NCBI RefSeq assembly: GCF_007829815.1
Contig: NZ_VIWT01000001.1
Span: 2,503,501-2,567,500, forward strand
Direction of reading: 5' to 3'
DNA: 64,000 bases
From: Kitasatospora viridis
GTDB taxonomy: Bacteria; Actinomycetota; Actinomycetes; Streptomycetales; Streptomycetaceae
In this document: one piece after another, positions 45,182-54,901 of the stretch
Position numbering within the stretch: the stretch's first letter is position 1
How the letters are laid out: each line of letters begins with the position of its first letter
Position numbers and translations under genes: made by a program
Notes under the pieces: generated by a model
The model's database searches: none
Told to the model about the DNA's origin: nothing
Seen by the model: only the letters and a program-made list of their open reading frames with translations

Positions 45182-45183
<2 letters not shown>
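45114..45183 (-). terminator. Two successive hairpins ending groEL
   Basis: The first hairpin met by transcription is 45164-45183 (GATCCTTCG-AA-CGAAGGATC, perfect 9-bp arms), overlapping the groEL stop codon. The second is 45114-45149, a 16-pair stem with one mismatch and a 2-nt loop. Together they should end the groEL message. Confidence 0.8.
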
Positions 45184-46988
<1,805 letters not shown>

Positions 46989-47045
46989 CTCCTTGAGGAC
47001 GGCGGCACGATGCCGGCCACCCCCGGCGGCGCCCCGGGACGACGG

Positions 47046-47103
47046 AAGCGGCCGAGCCCGCCCCCGGCCCCTGACGGGGTGTCGGGTGCGGGCTCGGCCG
47101 CTT
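47046..47103 (-). terminator. Terminator of the cold-shock gene
   Basis: A perfect 15-bp stem (AAGCGGCCGAGCCCG/CGGGCTCGGCCGCTT) with a 28-nt loop, 46 bp beyond the cold-shock stop and upstream of the groEL promoter. Confidence 0.7.
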
Positions 47104-47149
47104 GGTCCACCAGCTCGGTGAGAGCCGATACTCCGAGGTTCGGAAAGGA

Positions 47150-47353
47150 TCAGACCGCCGCGCGGACCATGTCCGCCTGCGGGCCCTTCTGCCCCTGGGA
47201 GATCTCGAACTCGACCCGCTGGCCCTCCTCGAGGGTGCGGTAGCCGTCCATCTGGATCGCGCTGTAGTGGACGAACACGTCCGCACCACCGTCGACCGCG
47301 ATGAAGCCGTAGCCCTTCTCCGCGTTGAACCACTTGACGGTGCCCTGAGCCAT
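47150..47353 (-). CDS. Cold-shock protein (CspA family)
   Basis: 67 residues, a complete cold-shock domain: [19 protein letters not shown] with RNP1, [10 protein letters not shown] with RNP2, and [25 protein letters not shown] at the end. An RNA chaperone and anti-terminator by family. ATG follows AGGGGAG. A promoter about 170 bp upstream leaves a long untranslated leader, as is common for csp genes. It sits between metO and groEL as in Streptomyces. Confidence 0.94.
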   Translation of the reverse strand: MAQGTVKWFNAEKGYGFIAVDGGADVFVHYSAIQMDGYRTLEEGQRVEFEISQGQKGPQADMVRAAV

Positions 47354-47522
47354 TCCGAACTCCCCTAGTGCTGTACTGGCCCTTCACGCGCCCGCTGGTC
47401 GCGGACCCGGGTCTGGCGGACCATGCCGAAGGTGTCCCCCCGGGGCGTGATCCTGCCGCAGCAACCCGCCCCCGGTTGCCAGTTGGCGTCCCGAGGACAG
47501 GCGGATGCGTCGACCGCGGCTG

Positions 47523-47550
47523 AATGTATCCGGATCGGAGCCCTCTGCAA
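47523..47550 (-). promoter_or_regulatory. Candidate promoter of the cold-shock gene
   Basis: Minus strand TTGCAG (47550-47545) and TACATT (47528-47523) with a 16-bp spacer. It predicts a leader of roughly 160 nt before the cold-shock ATG. Confidence 0.55.
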
Positions 47551-47790
47551 CAGGGTCACTGAACGCCAATTCAGCCACCCGGCCGACGGACAGGAGGGGA
47601 GGAATACGACAGAGTTCGGCAATTCGCCTCGGACATAGCGGGCGGAAGCCGCGAATTGTCCAAATAATTCTGACGCGTCGCCGACATGAATCCGCGTGCG
47701 CGTGGGCAGCTATGTCTCAACGGTCGGGACGCCGGGGCACAGCCTATGCCCCAGCCTCCGGGCTGCTCGCACCGCCCCGGGCACGACGGC

Positions 47791-47826
47791 GGGGCGCCCC
47801 CGGCCGCAGTGGCCGGGCGACGCCCC
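47791..47826 (-). terminator. Terminator downstream of metO
   Basis: A compound stem: outer GGGGCG/CGCCCC and inner CCGGCC/GGCCGG around loop GCAGT, 20 bp beyond the metO stop. Confidence 0.7.
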
Positions 47827-47846
47827 TGGGGTGTGCCGACGGACCG

Positions 47847-48125
47847 TCAGCAGCCGCCCGCCACGGCCGGGATGATGGAGACGGTGGCGCCGTCCTTGAC
47901 CTCGGTGGCCAGGCCCTGGTCGAAGCGCACGTCGTCGTCGTTGACGTACACGTTGACGAACCGGCGCAGCGCACCGGCGTCGTCCAGCACCCGGGCGCCG
48001 ATGCCGGCGTGGTTGCGGTCGAGGTCGGCGATCACCTCGGCCAGGGTGGCGCCCTCGGCGGTCACCTCGGACCGGCCGTCGGTGTAGGGGCGCAGGATGG
48101 TGGGGATGCGGACGGTGGCGCTCAT
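47847..48125 (-). CDS. metO: MoaD/ThiS-like sulfur-carrier protein, MetO
   Basis: 92 residues, ubiquitin-like beta-grasp fold: VRIPTILRPYTDGRSEVTAEGATLAEVIADLDRN at the start, FVNVYVNDDDVRFDQGLATEVKDGATVSIIPAV then AGGC at the end. Carriers of this kind are thiocarboxylated on a C-terminal Gly and donate sulfur; the closest named relative is mycobacterial CysO. Here a Cys follows the Gly-Gly, so trimming would be needed first. It starts 47 bp after the threonine-synthase-like gene, and both sit behind a SAM riboswitch. That supports a sulfur-donor role in homocysteine synthesis, as I recall for the Streptomyces MetM/MetO pair. Confidence 0.82.
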   Translation of the reverse strand: MSATVRIPTILRPYTDGRSEVTAEGATLAEVIADLDRNHAGIGARVLDDAGALRRFVNVYVNDDDVRFDQGLATEVKDGATVSIIPAVAGGC

Positions 48126-48172
48126 CGGTGGCTCTCCTGGTTCGGGGGGATCTGGGGGGTGGGGGAGGCGGC

Positions 48173-49453
48173 TCAGACCAGCCCGGCGGCCCGGAAGGAC
48201 TCCAGGGTCGGCCGGATGGTCGCGGTCAGGCCGGTCCCGGCCACCGCGTCCAGCGTCTTCAGGCCGTCGCCGGTGTTGATCGCCACGGTCTCCTTGGCCG
48301 GGTCCAGCTGACCGCTCTCGACCAACTTCTTGAGCACGCCGATGGTCACGCCGCCCGCGGTCTCGGCGAAGACCCCCTCGGTGCGGGCCAGCAGCTTGAT
48401 CGCCTCGACCACCTCGGCGTCGGTGACGTCCTCCACCGCGCCGCCGGTGCGCCGGGCGATGTCCAGCACGTAGGGGCCGTCGGCCGGGTTGCCGATCGCC
48501 AGCGACTTGGCGATGGTGTCCGGCTTGACCGGGCGGATCACGTCCCGGCCGTCCTTGAAGGCGGCGGCCACCGGGGAGCAGCCGGTCGCCTGGGCGCCGA
48601 AGACCTTGTACGGGCGGTCCTCGACCAGGCCGAGCTTGATCAGCTCCTGCAGGCCCTTGTCGATCTTGGTGAGCTGGGAGCCGGAGGCGATCGGGATGAC
48701 GATCTGCTCGGGCAGCCGCCAGCCGAGCTGCTCGCAGATCTCGTAGGCCAGGGTCTTGGAGCCCTCGCCGTAGTACGGCCGCAGGTTGACGTTGACGAAG
48801 CCCCAGCCCTCGCCGGCCGGGTCGCCGATCAGCTCCGAACAGAACCGGTTGACGTCGTCGTAGTTGCCCTCGATGCCGACCAGGTCGCCGCCGTACACGC
48901 CGGCCACCACGATCTTGGCGTGCTCCAGGTCGTGCGGGATGAAGACGCAGGAGCGCAGGCCCGCGCGGGCCGCCGCGGCGCCCACCGCGCCGGCCAGGTT
49001 GCCGGTGGAGGAGCAGGACAGGGTGGTGAAGTCGAAGGCCCGGGCCGCCTCGATCGCGCAGGCCACCACCCGGTCCTTGAAGGAGTGGGTCGGGTTGCCG
49101 GAGTCGTCCTTGATGTGCAGCTGGGCGGTGAAGCCGAGCTCGGCGCCCAGCCGGTCGGCCTTGACCAGCGGGGTCCAGCCGGGGTTCAGGTTGGGCTTGC
49201 CGGCCACGTCGGCCGGCACCGGCAGCAGCGGGGCGTAGCGCCAGATCGAGGCCGGCCCGGCCTCGATCCGCTTGCGCAGCTCCTCGGTGTCGTAGCCGCT
49301 GTAGTCGTAGGCGATCTCCAGCGGCCCGAAGCACTCCAGGCAGGCGAAGCTGGGGCCGAGCGGGAACCGGGTGCCGCACTCGCGACAGGACAGCGCGGTG
49401 GCGGGGCCGAGGTCAACATCGGACGTCGCGGCGACAGGGGTAGCGGTAGCCAT
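48173..49453 (-). CDS. metM: Threonine-synthase-like PLP enzyme, probable MetM homocysteine synthase
   Basis: 426 residues. A fold-type II PLP enzyme: an N-terminal zinc-ribbon-like region (C23, C26, C38, C41), NPTHSFKDRV with the PLP Lys near 126, SCSSTGNLAGAVGAAAARAGL (phosphate loop) and a C-terminal SGSQLTKIDKG. By sequence alone it would be called threonine synthase (O-phosphohomoserine to threonine). However, it heads an operon with a sulfur-carrier gene and has a SAM-I riboswitch in its leader. From memory, a Streptomyces MetM converts O-phosphohomoserine plus thiocarboxylated MetO to homocysteine. ATG at 49453 with GAGAGAGG upstream. Confidence 0.82.
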   Translation of the reverse strand: MATATPVAATSDVDLGPATALSCRECGTRFPLGPSFACLECFGPLEIAYDYSGYDTEELRKRIEAGPASIWRYAPLLPVPADVAGKPNLNPGWTPLVKADRLGAELGFTAQLHIKDDSGNPTHSFKDRVVACAIEAARAFDFTTLSCSSTGNLAGAVGAAAARAGLRSCVFIPHDLEHAKIVVAGVYGGDLVGIEGNYDDVNRFCSELIGDPAGEGWGFVNVNLRPYYGEGSKTLAYEICEQLGWRLPEQIVIPIASGSQLTKIDKGLQELIKLGLVEDRPYKVFGAQATGCSPVAAAFKDGRDVIRPVKPDTIAKSLAIGNPADGPYVLDIARRTGGAVEDVTDAEVVEAIKLLARTEGVFAETAGGVTIGVLKKLVESGQLDPAKETVAINTGDGLKTLDAVAGTGLTATIRPTLESFRAAGLV

Positions 49454-49471
49454 GATGGCGGAGGCCTCTCT

Positions 49472-49602
49472 CCTCATCTTCCCCGTGGCGCGGGCGCGCC
49501 ACAGGCCGGAATTGGCACCTGTCCCGCCGGGGCCTGCTACAGGCCGGTCGAGAAGGTTGCCGGGACGTCAACGGGCCGTTCCCTCAGTCCCTCTGGATGA
49601 GC
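49472..49602 (-). ncRNA. SAM-I riboswitch in the metM leader
   Basis: Minus-strand leader of about 130 nt ending 18 bp before metM. It shows the S-box core in order: P1 CTCATC (49601-49596) pairing with GATGAG (49478-49473); P2 with GGGAC/GTCCC around a GAGGGAACGGCCC segment; the invariant CCGGCAACC; a P3 hairpin; GGTGCCAATTCC; a P4 GTGGCGC/GCGCCAC hairpin; then GGGGAAGATGAG. High SAM should turn off expression; closeness to the ribosome site suggests translational control. The rest of the 334-bp gap (49603-49787) shows only weak promoter-like hexamers. Confidence 0.9.
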
Positions 49603-49787
49603 TCTATGAAGTTGTCACCGACTGCGAAGCCGGCGGCCATGATGATCAAGTTGGCCGGCGGTCCACCCCGGTGTGCGAAGGTCTGATCGCAGTACGAAGA
49701 CTGTAGCCGAAGGCACGACAGCTGACCGCTACCGTCCGCTACGCGAGACGGCCGCGACCATTTCAGAGAGCCGACAAGGAGCGAGAT

Positions 49788-50804
49788 TTGCCAGCCCAGC
49801 AGAGCCCGGAGCTTCTCCCGGAGGCAGCGCGCTGGTTGCGTCGCAGGTCCTGGACGGCGGCGGACCGGCCGCTGTCCGAGCTGCTCGCCGCCAAGCGGGC
49901 CGCCGGACCGGCCGGCACGGTGAGCGTGGTGCTGCCGGCGCTGGACGAGGAGTCCACCGTGGGCGGGATCGTCGAGGTGATCCGCCGCGAACTGATGGAG
50001 CGCGTCCCGCTGGTGGACGAGCTCGTGGTGGTGGACTCCGGCTCCGCCGACCGGACCGCCGAAGTCGCCGCCGCCGCCGGCGCCCGGGTCGTGCAGCGCG
50101 ACGCCGTGCTGCCCGAGGTGCCCGCGGTGCCCGGCAAGGGCGAGGTGCTCTGGCGATCACTCATGGTGACAAGCGGCGCGATCGTCTGCTTCATCGACGC
50201 CGACCTGCGCGAGTTCGACCCGGCCTTCGTCTCCGGCATCGTCGGGCCGCTGCTCACCGAACCGGACGTGCACCTGGTCAAGGCGATGTACGACCGCCCG
50301 CTGGAGGAGGGCGGCGCGGTGGTGCCGGCCGGCGGCGGGCGGGTCACCGAACTCGTCGCCCGGCCGCTGCTCAACCTGCACTGGCCGCAACTGGCCGGTT
50401 TCGTGCAGCCGCTCGGCGGCGAGTACGCGGCCCGCCGCTCGCTGCTGGAGCGGCTGCCCTTCCCGACCGGCTACGGGGTGGAGCTCGGCCTGCTGGTGGA
50501 CGCCCTGGACCTGGTCGGGCTGGACGCGCTGGCCCAGGTCGACGTCGGGGTGCGGCACCACCGCCACCAGGACGGCCAGGCGCTCGGCCGGATGGCCGCC
50601 ACCATCTACCGCACCGCGCTGGAGCGGCTGGACCGCACCCACCGGCTCAAGGCGGCCGAGGACCTGGCCCGCCCGGTGCTCACCCAGTTCTCCCGCGACC
50701 CGGTGACCAGGGAGTTCACCGCCCACGACCACCCGGTCACGGCGCTGGAGCGCCCCCCGGTGATCGAACTGCCGCAGTACCGGGAGCGGTCCGGCCGGAG
50801 CTGA
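49788..50804 (+). CDS. gpgS: Glucosyl-3-phosphoglycerate synthase
   Basis: 338 residues, GT-A glycosyltransferase (GT81). VSVVLPALDEESTVGGIVEVIRREL binds the nucleotide sugar, VVDSGSADRTAEVAAAAGA follows, and FIDADL supplies the DxD metal motif at 137-139. The late WPQLAGFVQPLGGEYAARRSLLERLPFPTGYGVELGLLVD is typical of GpgS. It transfers glucose to 3-phosphoglycerate, the first step toward glucosylglycerate. The TTG start is chosen because AAGGAG lies seven bases upstream. It neighbours the trehalose genes, so the block is about compatible solutes. Confidence 0.9.
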   Translation: MPAQQSPELLPEAARWLRRRSWTAADRPLSELLAAKRAAGPAGTVSVVLPALDEESTVGGIVEVIRRELMERVPLVDELVVVDSGSADRTAEVAAAAGARVVQRDAVLPEVPAVPGKGEVLWRSLMVTSGAIVCFIDADLREFDPAFVSGIVGPLLTEPDVHLVKAMYDRPLEEGGAVVPAGGGRVTELVARPLLNLHWPQLAGFVQPLGGEYAARRSLLERLPFPTGYGVELGLLVDALDLVGLDALAQVDVGVRHHRHQDGQALGRMAATIYRTALERLDRTHRLKAAEDLARPVLTQFSRDPVTREFTAHDHPVTALERPPVIELPQYRERSGRS

Positions 50805-50867
50805 CCGGTCCCGGGGTGTGGCCGACGTCCTGGTTTGCCGCACGGCGGCCCCGGCAAGGTTCGAGAT

Positions 50868-52316
50868 ATGGCCGATCAAACGACCGCACGCATCCTGGTG
50901 GCCTCGAACCGGGGCCCGGTGTCCTTCTCGACCGCGGCGGACGGCAGTCTCAGCCTGCGCCGCGGCGGCGGCGGACTGGTCTCGGGGCTCTCCGCGATCG
51001 ACGACCCGAACGCCGTCTGGGTCTGCGCCGCACTCGGCGAGGCCGACCGGGCGGCGGCCCGGCGCTCGCCCGACGGGCGGCTCGACCGGGCCGGCTTCGA
51101 GGTCGGCGGGCAGGCCGTGCGGATGCTGGACCTGGACCCCGAGGTGTTCGACCGGGCCTACAACGGCGTGGCCAACTCGACCCTCTGGTTCCTCCACCAC
51201 ATGCTCTACGCCACCCCGACCTCGCCCGCCTTCGACCGGCGGGCGGGCGAGCAGTGGGCCGGCTTCCGGGCCTACAACGCGGCCTTCGCCGAGGCGCTGG
51301 CCGCCGAGGCCGCGCCCGGCGCCGCGGTGCTGGTGCAGGACTACCACCTCACCCTCGTGCCCGAGCTGCTCCGCGAGCTGCGCCCGGACCTGCGGATCGG
51401 CTACTTCCTGCACATCCCGTGGGCGCCGGCCGACTACTTCCGGCTGCTGCCGGACGACCGGGCGGCGGCCGTGCTCACCGGCGTGCTGGGCGCCGACCGG
51501 GCCGGGTTCCACACCCGGCGCTGGGCCGAGGCCTTCGCCGACTGCTGCGAGCAGGTGTTGGGCGCCACCGTCGACCGGGCCGACCTCTCGGTCACCCACC
51601 GGGGCCGGACCACCAGGCTGGGCGTGCACGCGCTCGGCGCCGACGGCGAGTTCCTGCGCGAGCGCGCGCACCGGCCGGACGTGGACCAGCGGCTCGCCGC
51701 GCTCAGGCAGCAGGTGGGCGACCGGCGCACCATCGTCCGGGTGGACCGCACCGAGCTGAGCAAGAACATCGTCCGCGGCCTGCAGGCCTACCGGCACCTG
51801 CTGCGCACCCGCCCCGAGTGGCACGACCGGGTGGTGCACGTCGCCTTCGCCTACCCCTCCCGGCAGGACCTGGCCGAGTACCGCGAGTACACCGCCGAGG
51901 TGCGCCGGATCAGCGAGGAGATCAACGCCGAGTTCGGCACCGCGCGCTGGCAGCCGCTGATACTCCAGGTGGAGGACGACTTCGCCCGCTCGCTGGCCGC
52001 CTACCGGCTGGCCGACGTGGCCCTGGTCAACCCGATCCGGGACGGCATGAACCTGGTCGCAAAGGAGGTCCCGGTGGTCTCCGACGCGGGCTGCGCGCTG
52101 GTGCTCTCCCGGGAGGCCGGGGCCTGGCCGGAACTGGCCGAGGACGCGATCGGGATCAACCCGTACGACGTGCTGGGCACCGCCGACGCACTGCACCGCG
52201 CGCTCGGCATGCCCGTCGCCGAGCGCACCGAGCGCACCAAGCGGCTGGCCGCGGCGGCCACCGCGCTGCCGCCGCAGCAGTGGTTCCTCGATCAGCTCGC
52301 GGAGCTCAGCGCCTGA
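50868..52316 (+). CDS. otsA: Alpha,alpha-trehalose-phosphate synthase
   Basis: 482 residues, GT20. Makes trehalose 6-phosphate from UDP- or GDP-glucose and glucose 6-phosphate. Motifs: ILVASNRGPVSF and GGGGLVSGL at the N-terminus, VQDYHLTLVPELLRELRPDLRIGYFLHIPW, RVDRTELSKNIVRGLQAY, and ALVNPIRDGMNLVAKEV for the donor site. ATG at 50868. The 3' end overlaps convergent otsB by 11 bp. Trehalose is the main stress sugar of streptomycete spores. Confidence 0.95.
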   Translation: MADQTTARILVASNRGPVSFSTAADGSLSLRRGGGGLVSGLSAIDDPNAVWVCAALGEADRAAARRSPDGRLDRAGFEVGGQAVRMLDLDPEVFDRAYNGVANSTLWFLHHMLYATPTSPAFDRRAGEQWAGFRAYNAAFAEALAAEAAPGAAVLVQDYHLTLVPELLRELRPDLRIGYFLHIPWAPADYFRLLPDDRAAAVLTGVLGADRAGFHTRRWAEAFADCCEQVLGATVDRADLSVTHRGRTTRLGVHALGADGEFLRERAHRPDVDQRLAALRQQVGDRRTIVRVDRTELSKNIVRGLQAYRHLLRTRPEWHDRVVHVAFAYPSRQDLAEYREYTAEVRRISEEINAEFGTARWQPLILQVEDDFARSLAAYRLADVALVNPIRDGMNLVAKEVPVVSDAGCALVLSREAGAWPELAEDAIGINPYDVLGTADALHRALGMPVAERTERTKRLAAAATALPPQQWFLDQLAELSA

Positions 52317-53157
52317 GACCCTCCAGCGCCCGGGCCAGCCCCTCCAGCAGCGCCACCACCCCGGCCGGCCCGGGCACCACCAGGTCGGCCCGCTCGGCCA
52401 CCTCGCGCACCGGCGGTTCGCCGGTGACCGGGCCGCTGGCCACCAGCAGCCCGGGCAGCCCGGCGCCGCGCAGCCGCTCGACGGCGGCGAAGGCGGCCAG
52501 GTCGCCCAGGTCGTCCCCGGCGTAGAGCACCGCGCCGGCCGCCCGCTCGCCGACCAGCCCGGTCAGCGCCGCGCCCTTGTCGACCCCGGGCGGGCGCAGT
52601 TCGACCACCATCCGGCCGGGTTCCACGGCGAGCCCGTGCGCGGCGGCCAGCTCGGCCAGCGGGCCGCGCAGCCGCTCCAGGAGGGCGTCCGGCTCGGCGG
52701 TGCGCCGGGTGTGCACCGCCAGCGAGCGGTCCTTGTCCTCCAGCCAGGTGCCCTCCGGCGCGTCCAGGGCGGCCAGCAGGCCGGGCAGTTCGGCCCGCAC
52801 GGCGGCCACCCCGGGGTGCACCTGAGGGGCCGTCAGCCGGCCGGTGGCGCCGTCCCAGCGCTCGGCCCCGTAGTGGCCGAGCACCACCAGGCGCTCCAGT
52901 CCGGGGGTGTCGGCGAAGCCGCCGAGCCGGACGGCGGCGAGCGCCGGGCGGCCGGTGACCACGGCGACGGTGCCGATCCGCCCGGCCAGCGCGGCCAGCG
53001 CGGCGGCGGCGCCGGGGTGGGCGGCGGCCCGTTCGGGGTCGGCGACGATCGGCGCCAGGGTGCCGTCGAAGTCGAGGGCGAGCAGCGCCCGGGCCGGGTC
53101 GGCCAGCAGTGCGGCCAGGCCCGCCCGGCCGGCGGTGGTGGTCGGTTCCTGCAGCAT
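52306..53157 (-). CDS. otsB: Trehalose-6-phosphate phosphatase
   Basis: 283 residues, HAD superfamily with the C2 cap of trehalose phosphatases. LLALDFDGTLAPIVADPERA has the nucleophile, VAVVTGRPALA motif II, GAERWDGATG and EDKDRSLAVHTRR are family-specific, and VLYAGDDLGDLAAFAAVE is motif IV. Completes trehalose synthesis with OtsA. TAGGTT seven bases before the ATG fixes the start at 53157 and suggests a leaderless message. The convergent overlap with otsA is unusual, since the pair is often co-directional. Confidence 0.94.
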   Translation of the reverse strand: MLQEPTTTAGRAGLAALLADPARALLALDFDGTLAPIVADPERAAAHPGAAAALAALAGRIGTVAVVTGRPALAAVRLGGFADTPGLERLVVLGHYGAERWDGATGRLTAPQVHPGVAAVRAELPGLLAALDAPEGTWLEDKDRSLAVHTRRTAEPDALLERLRGPLAELAAAHGLAVEPGRMVVELRPPGVDKGAALTGLVGERAAGAVLYAGDDLGDLAAFAAVERLRGAGLPGLLVASGPVTGEPPVREVAERADLVVPGPAGVVALLEGLARALEGLRR

Positions 53158-53187
53158 GCCCGCCAACCTACCCAGGGCGCGGGTCGG

Positions 53188-53415
53188 CTAACGCTCGGCC
53201 CGGCGGGCGGCCCGGATCCGGCGCAGCCGGTTGACCAGGACCGGGTCCTGCTTGAGCGCCTCCTCGCGGTCCAGCAGGGCGTTGAGCAGCTGGTAGTACC
53301 GCGTGGCGGAGATGCCCAGTTCCTCGCGGACCGCCTGCTCCTTGGCCCCCTGGGTGCGCCAGCCGCGGGCCTCCAGGGCCAGCACGGCCCGCTCGCGCTC
53401 GGTCAGCTCGGTCAT
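53188..53415 (-). CDS. DUF3263 small helix-turn-helix-like protein
   Basis: 75 residues: LTERERAVLALEARGWRTQGAKEQAVREELGISATRYYQLLNALLDREEALKQDPVLVNRLRRIR reads as DUF3263, an actinobacterial family with a helix-turn-helix-like core (ELGISATRYYQLLNALL). A DNA-binding role is inferred; no target is known. GAGAAT lies six bases before the ATG. It sits between otsB and the sugar-binding lipoprotein, same strand. Confidence 0.78.
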   Translation of the reverse strand: MTELTERERAVLALEARGWRTQGAKEQAVREELGISATRYYQLLNALLDREEALKQDPVLVNRLRRIRAARRAER

Positions 53416-53462
53416 CCCGCCATTCTCCCGCAGCGCACCGACGTCCCGGGCAAGCCGCCCGA

Positions 53463-54728
53463 CTACTGGCCGCGGGCCTTCTTGCTGGTCGTCTCGGCGA
53501 ACTGCTGCAGGCCGGTGAGCACCGGGCCCGGGTCGTCGGAGACCGCCTTGCCGATGTCGGTCTTGAGCCGGCCGCTGACGGTGTCCCAGGCCGGGTCGCC
53601 GAGCGGGTAGAAGCTGGCGGCCGGCAGCGCGTCCAGGAACGGCTTGAGGTCGGGGTGCCGGCCGCTGTTGGTCATGTCGTCCAGGGTGTCCTGGGTGACC
53701 GGGAGCAGGTTGTACTGCTCGTCGAAGGCGAGCGTGTTGTCCTTCGTGTAGGCGAAGTTGAGGAAGTCGCGGATCTGCTGCCGGTGCCCGTTGGCGGTGT
53801 AGGCCATCATCCAGTCGGCCACGCCCAGGGTGCGGTCCTTGGTGGCCGGGTCCTTGCGGGGGATCGGCGCGGTGCCGTAGTCGACCTTCGCCTGCGCCGC
53901 CTTCTGGACCAGTGCCGGGTGGCCGTTGAGCATCGCCACCTTGCCGGCCGCGAAGTCGTCGAAGGCGGTCTGGCGGTTGACCGATCCCGGGTCGGGATAG
54001 GTCAGGTGGGGGTCCACCAGGTTCTGCTTGAGCCAGGCGAAGGTCTCCTGGTTCTCCTTGCTGTCCAGGGTGTAGACGCCGGCGTCGTCGGTCAGCCCGC
54101 CGCCGCCGCTCATCGTCCACATCATCGACTCGGCCTGGGCCTCCTCCGGGCCGAGCGGCAGCGCGTAGGGGGTGACCCCGGGCACCTTGGCCTTGATCAG
54201 CGCGGCGTCCGCCTTGAGGTCGGCCCAGCTGGCCGGCGGCTGGGCGATGCCGGCCTTGGCGAAGATCGTCTTGTTGTAGAAGAAGGTCCGCGAGGAGGAG
54301 ACGAACGGGATGCCGTACTGGGTGCCGAGCACCTCCCCGGCCCGGTTGAAGACGTCCAGGAAGTTCGCCTCGGTGTCCATCGAGAGCACGTCCCGGGCCG
54401 GGTAGAGCTGGTTGGCGGCCACCTTGTCGGCGAAGCCGCCGGTCTGCACGATGTCGGGCGAGTGGCCGGCCTTGACCATCGCGGCGACCCGGGCGTCGAT
54501 GTCGTTCCAGCTGTAGACCCGGACGTCGACCTTGATCTTCGGGTTGGCCGCCTCGAAGCGCCTGGCCAGGTCGTCCCAGTAGTGCTGCGAGCTGGTGGCG
54601 GGGCTGTCGCCGTAGTCGGCGGCCACCAGTTGGAGGGTGACGGTGCCGTTCCCGTCGAGGCCGAGCACCCCGCAACCGGAGAGCAGCAGGGTACTGGTCA
54701 CGAGCGCAGCGCTGAGCCGGGACTTCAA
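53463..54728 (-). CDS. Extracellular sugar-binding lipoprotein (orphan ABC component)
   Basis: 421 residues. A lipoprotein signal (KSRLSAALVTSTLLLSGC) with the lipid Cys at about residue 19, then a family 1 solute-binding fold: TVTLQLVAADYGDSPATSSQHYWDDLARRFEAANPKIKVDV, PDIVQTGGFADKVAANQLYP, SSRTFFYNKTIFAKAGI and LNGHPALVQKAAQAKVDYG. It binds an unknown sugar outside the membrane. No permease or ATPase genes are adjacent, so it must share transport parts from elsewhere. The TTG start is inferred from the signal peptide and an upstream AAGG. It follows the DeoR gene on the same strand. Confidence 0.85.
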   Translation of the reverse strand: MKSRLSAALVTSTLLLSGCGVLGLDGNGTVTLQLVAADYGDSPATSSQHYWDDLARRFEAANPKIKVDVRVYSWNDIDARVAAMVKAGHSPDIVQTGGFADKVAANQLYPARDVLSMDTEANFLDVFNRAGEVLGTQYGIPFVSSSRTFFYNKTIFAKAGIAQPPASWADLKADAALIKAKVPGVTPYALPLGPEEAQAESMMWTMSGGGGLTDDAGVYTLDSKENQETFAWLKQNLVDPHLTYPDPGSVNRQTAFDDFAAGKVAMLNGHPALVQKAAQAKVDYGTAPIPRKDPATKDRTLGVADWMMAYTANGHRQQIRDFLNFAYTKDNTLAFDEQYNLLPVTQDTLDDMTNSGRHPDLKPFLDALPAASFYPLGDPAWDTVSGRLKTDIGKAVSDDPGPVLTGLQQFAETTSKKARGQ

Positions 54729-54901
54729 CGGGGGACCGCCTTCGGGCGCACAGGTATCGGGGGTGACGGAAGGTTGCCACCGAGTGGTCTGAACCAGAAA
54801 CCTGAAGTCGCCGAACGTTACCGAAGTGGGTCGCCTCGTTGCGCAGGGCGCAACGCCCAGCCGGAGCCCCGGACGGCCCGTCAACTGCCGTGCGCCGCAG
54901 G

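Larger units (their letters stand above)
47354..47846. other. Intergenic region: long csp leader, promoter and metO terminator
   Basis: 493 bp with no convincing gene. The part to about 47516 would be the transcribed csp leader. The promoter at 47523-47550 is followed upstream by an AT-richer stretch (about 47570-47690) that may be an activator or UP-type region. The far end holds the metO terminator. Confidence 0.5.

Noticed and set aside
48173..49453. Plain threonine synthase (thrC) annotation
   Set aside because: The SAM riboswitch and the adjacent sulfur-carrier gene fit methionine synthesis better; kept as an alternative only.
49472..49602. SAM-IV riboswitch class instead of SAM-I
   Set aside because: The leader has the P2 kink-turn-like segment and a P4 hairpin before the closing P1, as in SAM-I; SAM-IV lacks that internal arrangement.
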